A stretch of DNA of 7,324 bases. Origin: Gammaproteobacteria bacterium. GTDB lineage: Bacteria > Pseudomonadota > Gammaproteobacteria > Arenicellales > Poriferihabitantaceae. The position numbers were made by a program, and so were the translations under genes. Positions 4,392-7,324 of this stretch are shown piece after piece. The stretch spans positions 1 to 7,324 of the forward strand of contig VXPI01000136.1 of assembly GCA_009839585.1 (NCBI GenBank), given 5' to 3'. Below the pieces are notes generated by a model. It was given only the letters and a program-made list of their open reading frames with translations, was not told the origin of the DNA and made no database searches. How positions within the stretch are numbered: position 1 is the first letter of the stretch; every line of letters starts with the position of its first letter.

Positions 4392-7268
4392 TCAATGGAT
4401 GCTATTCGGCAAACTCCGAACTATCCGGATAGTTTCCACGCTGAGATAAACAATCCGGCGAATGGTGGAGATCAGATCTTCCGGATTCTCAAACCAGGCA
4501 TTGGGATCATTGACCTTGCCGCTTTTTTTGTCGGGTGTAATCTTATATCGGTCTATAAGCCAATCCAGTGGTGTACGGCCATTGACCATATATTCGTGCG
4601 CTTCGTCAGGAATACCGGTCAGACGAATATACTCATTCACGATCAGGGACGACTTGTCGCTCCCTTCCTCATTTTTTTCATAGCGCATCGCTTTTGTGCC
4701 CAACTTGAAGTGCCTTGGTTCTGCATTGCCATTTCCTGAAAATTCAAGTTCAAGCGAATATTCCGGACAATGCTCATAACCGACATGCAAATCGCCGAGA
4801 TCATGCCCGGCTTTTGCAAAAACCCGGAAATCCGGAGCAAACGGGATGCGGGTTAATTCCTTTGAAAGCGCATTCGGGAATGCTTCCCGAAAATCTGGCG
4901 CATGAAGTACACCATATACATAATCGAAAATATCATCCTTGGTGATGTTCCGATCCTGATAATGCGACTGGAATTTGTCGAGAGCATTGTCGGTGATATT
5001 GTCGATGCGTTCTCCGCCCCTCTCTATTTCGAATAGACTGTCTTGTTTCTGCTCATCCGACTTTTCAAAGCGGTAGCGAGGGAAACACTGTGTAGCTGAA
5101 TTTATACCCAAATCAGGCATATGATCGGTCATCAGGGCCGAAAAGGGCTGGGACGATCCGACCCCCGGCAAACAGATGGTACGATTTTCTGTGTCGGTTT
5201 CAGGAAAGATTAGATTCTGCTGGTACTTATTGTTAACCAACGTATAGTCGACGTAGCAATGCTGCTTTACAAATGGGCGATACTGGATTTTCCATATGCG
5301 ATCCGATGAGAAATTAACTTTTTTCTTTCGTGCAAGATTATTTATCAACTCTCGGTCCCAATGGGTATTTTTTTCGTGTTGTTTGGAAGCCAACTCTGCT
5401 TCATTTGCTGTCGGATTATCACCCAGCTTTTCTAACGCCGATTTGTAGTCATCAATCATCAACCGGGCATTTTCAGCGCAGGAATCCAGAGAGAAATTGT
5501 AGAGATAAGCATCGCGTGATGTCTTGAATCCATTGCTGAAAAGCCGGAACACTGTATCATAGGCCTTGCCAGATTTAGCCTTTTTTGAACCTAACGGAAA
5601 AAGTTCATTAAACCTGCTCTCCCGTTTGTTTATCCAGTCAAAATTCGAGTCCGGTCGAACCTCTTGCCAATCATCAATTCCGGTGATTGACTGCCACTCG
5701 ACCAATTGCTTAAGTTTATTTTCTTGAGATAGATAATCGCCTATGTCACGATAGAGAATGCGACATCCCTCATGAGATGCTAACGGATTCTTGACCAGAA
5801 TCATGATGGCAACTGGAGCTCTCGAACCAAGGTCGAATATATTGTCCCCCTCTGTTTTCCTCAATTCTCCTGATGTTCTTGCATTCCCTCTCAAATCCAC
5901 CACATACACTGAAGAAAACTCCTTGGCAAGACAGGCACGGATACCAGAATCAACATTGCCTTGAATCCATGAGCCGTTTGTAACGAAACCAATTACTCCC
6001 CGATCACCGATCCGGTCAGAAGCCCAGCGAATCGCTAGTTTATAGGTGTCATACAAGCTGTTCTTCAGTGTAGCTGTAGACTCTTTGGCATAGGTTTCCT
6101 CTATTTGCTTATAGAGTTCTGGATAACCCGGCTCTTTCTTGCCCGCCATCCATGGGGGGTTGCCAACAATCACTCGAATGTCCAGGTCCCTCTGGCCTGA
6201 TCGCCGATCAGAATTTTCCTTGAGACTGTCCTTGACCAGCGAAGTCTGGGCGGCTTCTTCCCCCATCTGGAAAGTATCGGTAAGACAAATATGCTTAAAG
6301 GGTCGATACTCTCTAACGGATTTGGCATGAAATACCGACTCGATGTTTACTGCTGCAATGTAATAAGCCAATAGCACAATCTCGTTGGCATGGATTTCAT
6401 GATCAAACTTGCGCTCGATATCTGCATCCTTGATCAGCCCGGACTGAAATAACCGTGTGATGAATGTACCAGTGCCAGTAAAAGGATCAAGAATATTGAC
6501 CCCCTGATCACTCATGCTGGCACCGAGTTCATTGTTCAGAACCTGCTCGGTGGACTGAAGAATAAAATCCACGGCCGCAACCGGCGTGTAGACTATCCCA
6601 AGTTTCTTGCTGGTCTCCGCAAAAGCATTGCGAAAAAACTTGTCATAAAGCTCTGCGATGATTTGCTGTTTCGCCTCATCGCTTGATGCACCTTTGGCAC
6701 GATGCTTGACTGAAGCATAGAATTCTTCCAGATTTTCAGCTTCGGCATCAATGCCAGAAGGCTTGATCACATCAAGCATATTCTGCATGGCTTGACTGAC
6801 CGGATTACGTTTGGTGAAAGCCTCTGTTTCGAAGAGCGCATCAAATACCGGTCCGGTAACCATGTGCTGAGCCAGCATCTCAATCGCATTTTCGCGAGTG
6901 ATGCCCGAGTTCAGGTCATCCTGCAGTTCCTTCACGAAACCATCGAACATCTCAGCCGCCGCCTGGATATCCGGGTTGTCCCGGTTCGTTTCATCAACGG
7001 TCACCATGGCGGTGATTCTCTCAATGTGGGCACGTGCAATCCTGGCTACATCCCCTGCCCACTCATCCCAGTATTTGCGAGATCCACACTTCTCCACAAT
7101 CCTGGCCATGATTGCGCCAGGTAACTGTTCAGGAAGATCTTCCTGACTAGGTGGAGTATGGACCACCGTGTCCGGATCAATATCTGCTGCTCTTCCATCA
7201 CCTATACCCGGCCCGGGCGAACCACTTGACTTCGGGGTCCAGCCTACAGGTGAAATCAGCACGCGCAC
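4392..7268 (-). CDS. Type ISP restriction-modification enzyme, C-terminal part: N6-adenine methyltransferase and target recognition
   Basis: Single-chain type ISP enzymes (LlaBIII/LlaGI type, about 1600 aa) carry nuclease, helicase, methyltransferase and specificity domains in order. The frame here holds the last two. Residues about 48-215 are the linker (PGAIMARIVEKCGSRKYWDEW at 50-70 is a family hallmark). The methyltransferase spans about 216-500: SAM motif ILDPFTGTGTFI (259-270), HANEIVLLAYYIAAVNIE (293-310) and catalytic NPPW (370-373, gamma-type N6-adenine). About 530-958 is the target-recognition region, with FDYVYGVLHAPDFREAFPNA (781-800) and VETIRIVRSLP near the end. The product should methylate adenine at an unknown asymmetric site. 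The nominal start at 7268 is a GTG inside conserved sequence and has no ribosome binding site; the frame stays open to 7307 and continues a protein that begins beyond the window. A frameshift near 7303 separates it from the helicase part. If that is real, this half could still act as a methyltransferase only if translated separately. Confidence 0.92.
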   Translation of the reverse strand: MRVLISPVGWTPKSSGSPGPGIGDGRAADIDPDTVVHTPPSQEDLPEQLPGAIMARIVEKCGSRKYWDEWAGDVARIARAHIERITAMVTVDETNRDNPDIQAAAEMFDGFVKELQDDLNSGITRENAIEMLAQHMVTGPVFDALFETEAFTKRNPVSQAMQNMLDVIKPSGIDAEAENLEEFYASVKHRAKGASSDEAKQQIIAELYDKFFRNAFAETSKKLGIVYTPVAAVDFILQSTEQVLNNELGASMSDQGVNILDPFTGTGTFITRLFQSGLIKDADIERKFDHEIHANEIVLLAYYIAAVNIESVFHAKSVREYRPFKHICLTDTFQMGEEAAQTSLVKDSLKENSDRRSGQRDLDIRVIVGNPPWMAGKKEPGYPELYKQIEETYAKESTATLKNSLYDTYKLAIRWASDRIGDRGVIGFVTNGSWIQGNVDSGIRACLAKEFSSVYVVDLRGNARTSGELRKTEGDNIFDLGSRAPVAIMILVKNPLASHEGCRILYRDIGDYLSQENKLKQLVEWQSITGIDDWQEVRPDSNFDWINKRESRFNELFPLGSKKAKSGKAYDTVFRLFSNGFKTSRDAYLYNFSLDSCAENARLMIDDYKSALEKLGDNPTANEAELASKQHEKNTHWDRELINNLARKKKVNFSSDRIWKIQYRPFVKQHCYVDYTLVNNKYQQNLIFPETDTENRTICLPGVGSSQPFSALMTDHMPDLGINSATQCFPRYRFEKSDEQKQDSLFEIERGGERIDNITDNALDKFQSHYQDRNITKDDIFDYVYGVLHAPDFREAFPNALSKELTRIPFAPDFRVFAKAGHDLGDLHVGYEHCPEYSLELEFSGNGNAEPRHFKLGTKAMRYEKNEEGSDKSSLIVNEYIRLTGIPDEAHEYMVNGRTPLDWLIDRYKITPDKKSGKVNDPNAWFENPEDLISTIRRIVYLSVETIRIVRSLPNSIH

Positions 7269-7285
7269 GCCCGGGTTACCAGCGT

Positions 7286-7324
7286 TTATCGCGCCATCAA
7301 ATCTTTGTCATGACTGCGAATAGC
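7286..7324 (-). pseudogene. End of the upstream (helicase) fragment of the type ISP gene, out of frame
   Basis: From the window edge the minus strand reads AIRSHDK, then DLMAR and a TAA at 7286-7288. Type ISP proteins have here a segment like 'LRSHD.RFDA.IN'. The SHD part is in this frame, while RFDGAIN follows in the frame of the 958-codon reading frame (7304-7284). Two bases (7302-7303) stand where three are needed, so a single missing base, for example AAACGA to AAAGA, explains both. Either a true frameshift mutation or a sequencing/assembly error. Upstream sequence is outside the window. Confidence 0.6.

Noticed and set aside
4377..4739. 120-codon plus-strand reading frame
   Set aside because: It is antisense to the well-conserved C-terminal end of the type ISP protein.
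7266..7268. GTG at 7268 as the genuine gene start
   Set aside because: Residues before it (RFDGAINAGNPG) continue family-like sequence to 7304, and no Shine-Dalgarno precedes it; the gene starts beyond the window.

Overview
The window is part of a bacterial accessory (defence-type) region. All recognisable intact genes are on the minus strand, so transcription runs from the right edge towards the left. The coding density, the gene families (type ISP restriction-modification, DUF433, AlbA_2/Schlafen-like ATPase, DUF4172-type Fic) and the IS630-like tail suggest a proteobacterial chromosome or large plasmid. Nothing here fixes genus or species.

From right to left (order of transcription): (1) 7324-4392 is the back half of a single-chain type ISP restriction-modification enzyme. 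It holds the helicase/methyltransferase linker, a complete-looking N6-adenine methyltransferase domain (DPFTGTGTF and NPPW motifs) and the C-terminal target-recognition region. The front part (nuclease and helicase) lies outside the window, and the last residues of that front part are in a different frame from the rest: one base appears to be missing near 7303. (2) 33 bp later is a 73-aa DUF433 protein, the kind usually paired with a PIN-like DUF5615 toxin. No intact partner follows; the next 150 bp holds only short, possibly eroded reading frames. (3) 3985-2513 is a 490-aa AlbA_2 (Schlafen-like) protein with a RecG-related ATP-binding domain and a winged-helix tail. It has a good ribosome binding site and is probably co-transcribed with DUF433. 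(4) About 800 bp without a convincing gene holds two 153-bp direct repeats exactly 312 bp apart, with iterated ATCAAGTA motifs. The repeat similarity seems to run into the 3' end of the AlbA_2 gene, which suggests that a degenerate second copy of such a gene end lies here. (5) 1712-567 is a 381-aa Fic adenylyltransferase with its own apparent promoter region, which carries a perfect 9-bp inverted repeat.

The left end is different: 1-194 (plus strand, visibly GC-richer) is the C-terminal tail of an IS630-family-like transposase that looks damaged. It is followed by about 370 bp with no gene, so it probably marks an old mobile-element boundary of the island.

Taken together: a restriction-modification enzyme discriminates self from foreign DNA by adenine methylation. 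Downstream of it are a small putative antitoxin/regulator, a nucleic-acid-linked ATPase and a protein-AMPylating Fic enzyme, a set compatible with a defence or abortive-infection cluster. The gene order and strand are seen in the sequence; that the genes act together is inference. Several signs of decay (ISP frameshift, missing DUF5615 partner, degenerate repeat copy, damaged transposase) suggest the locus is partly eroded.
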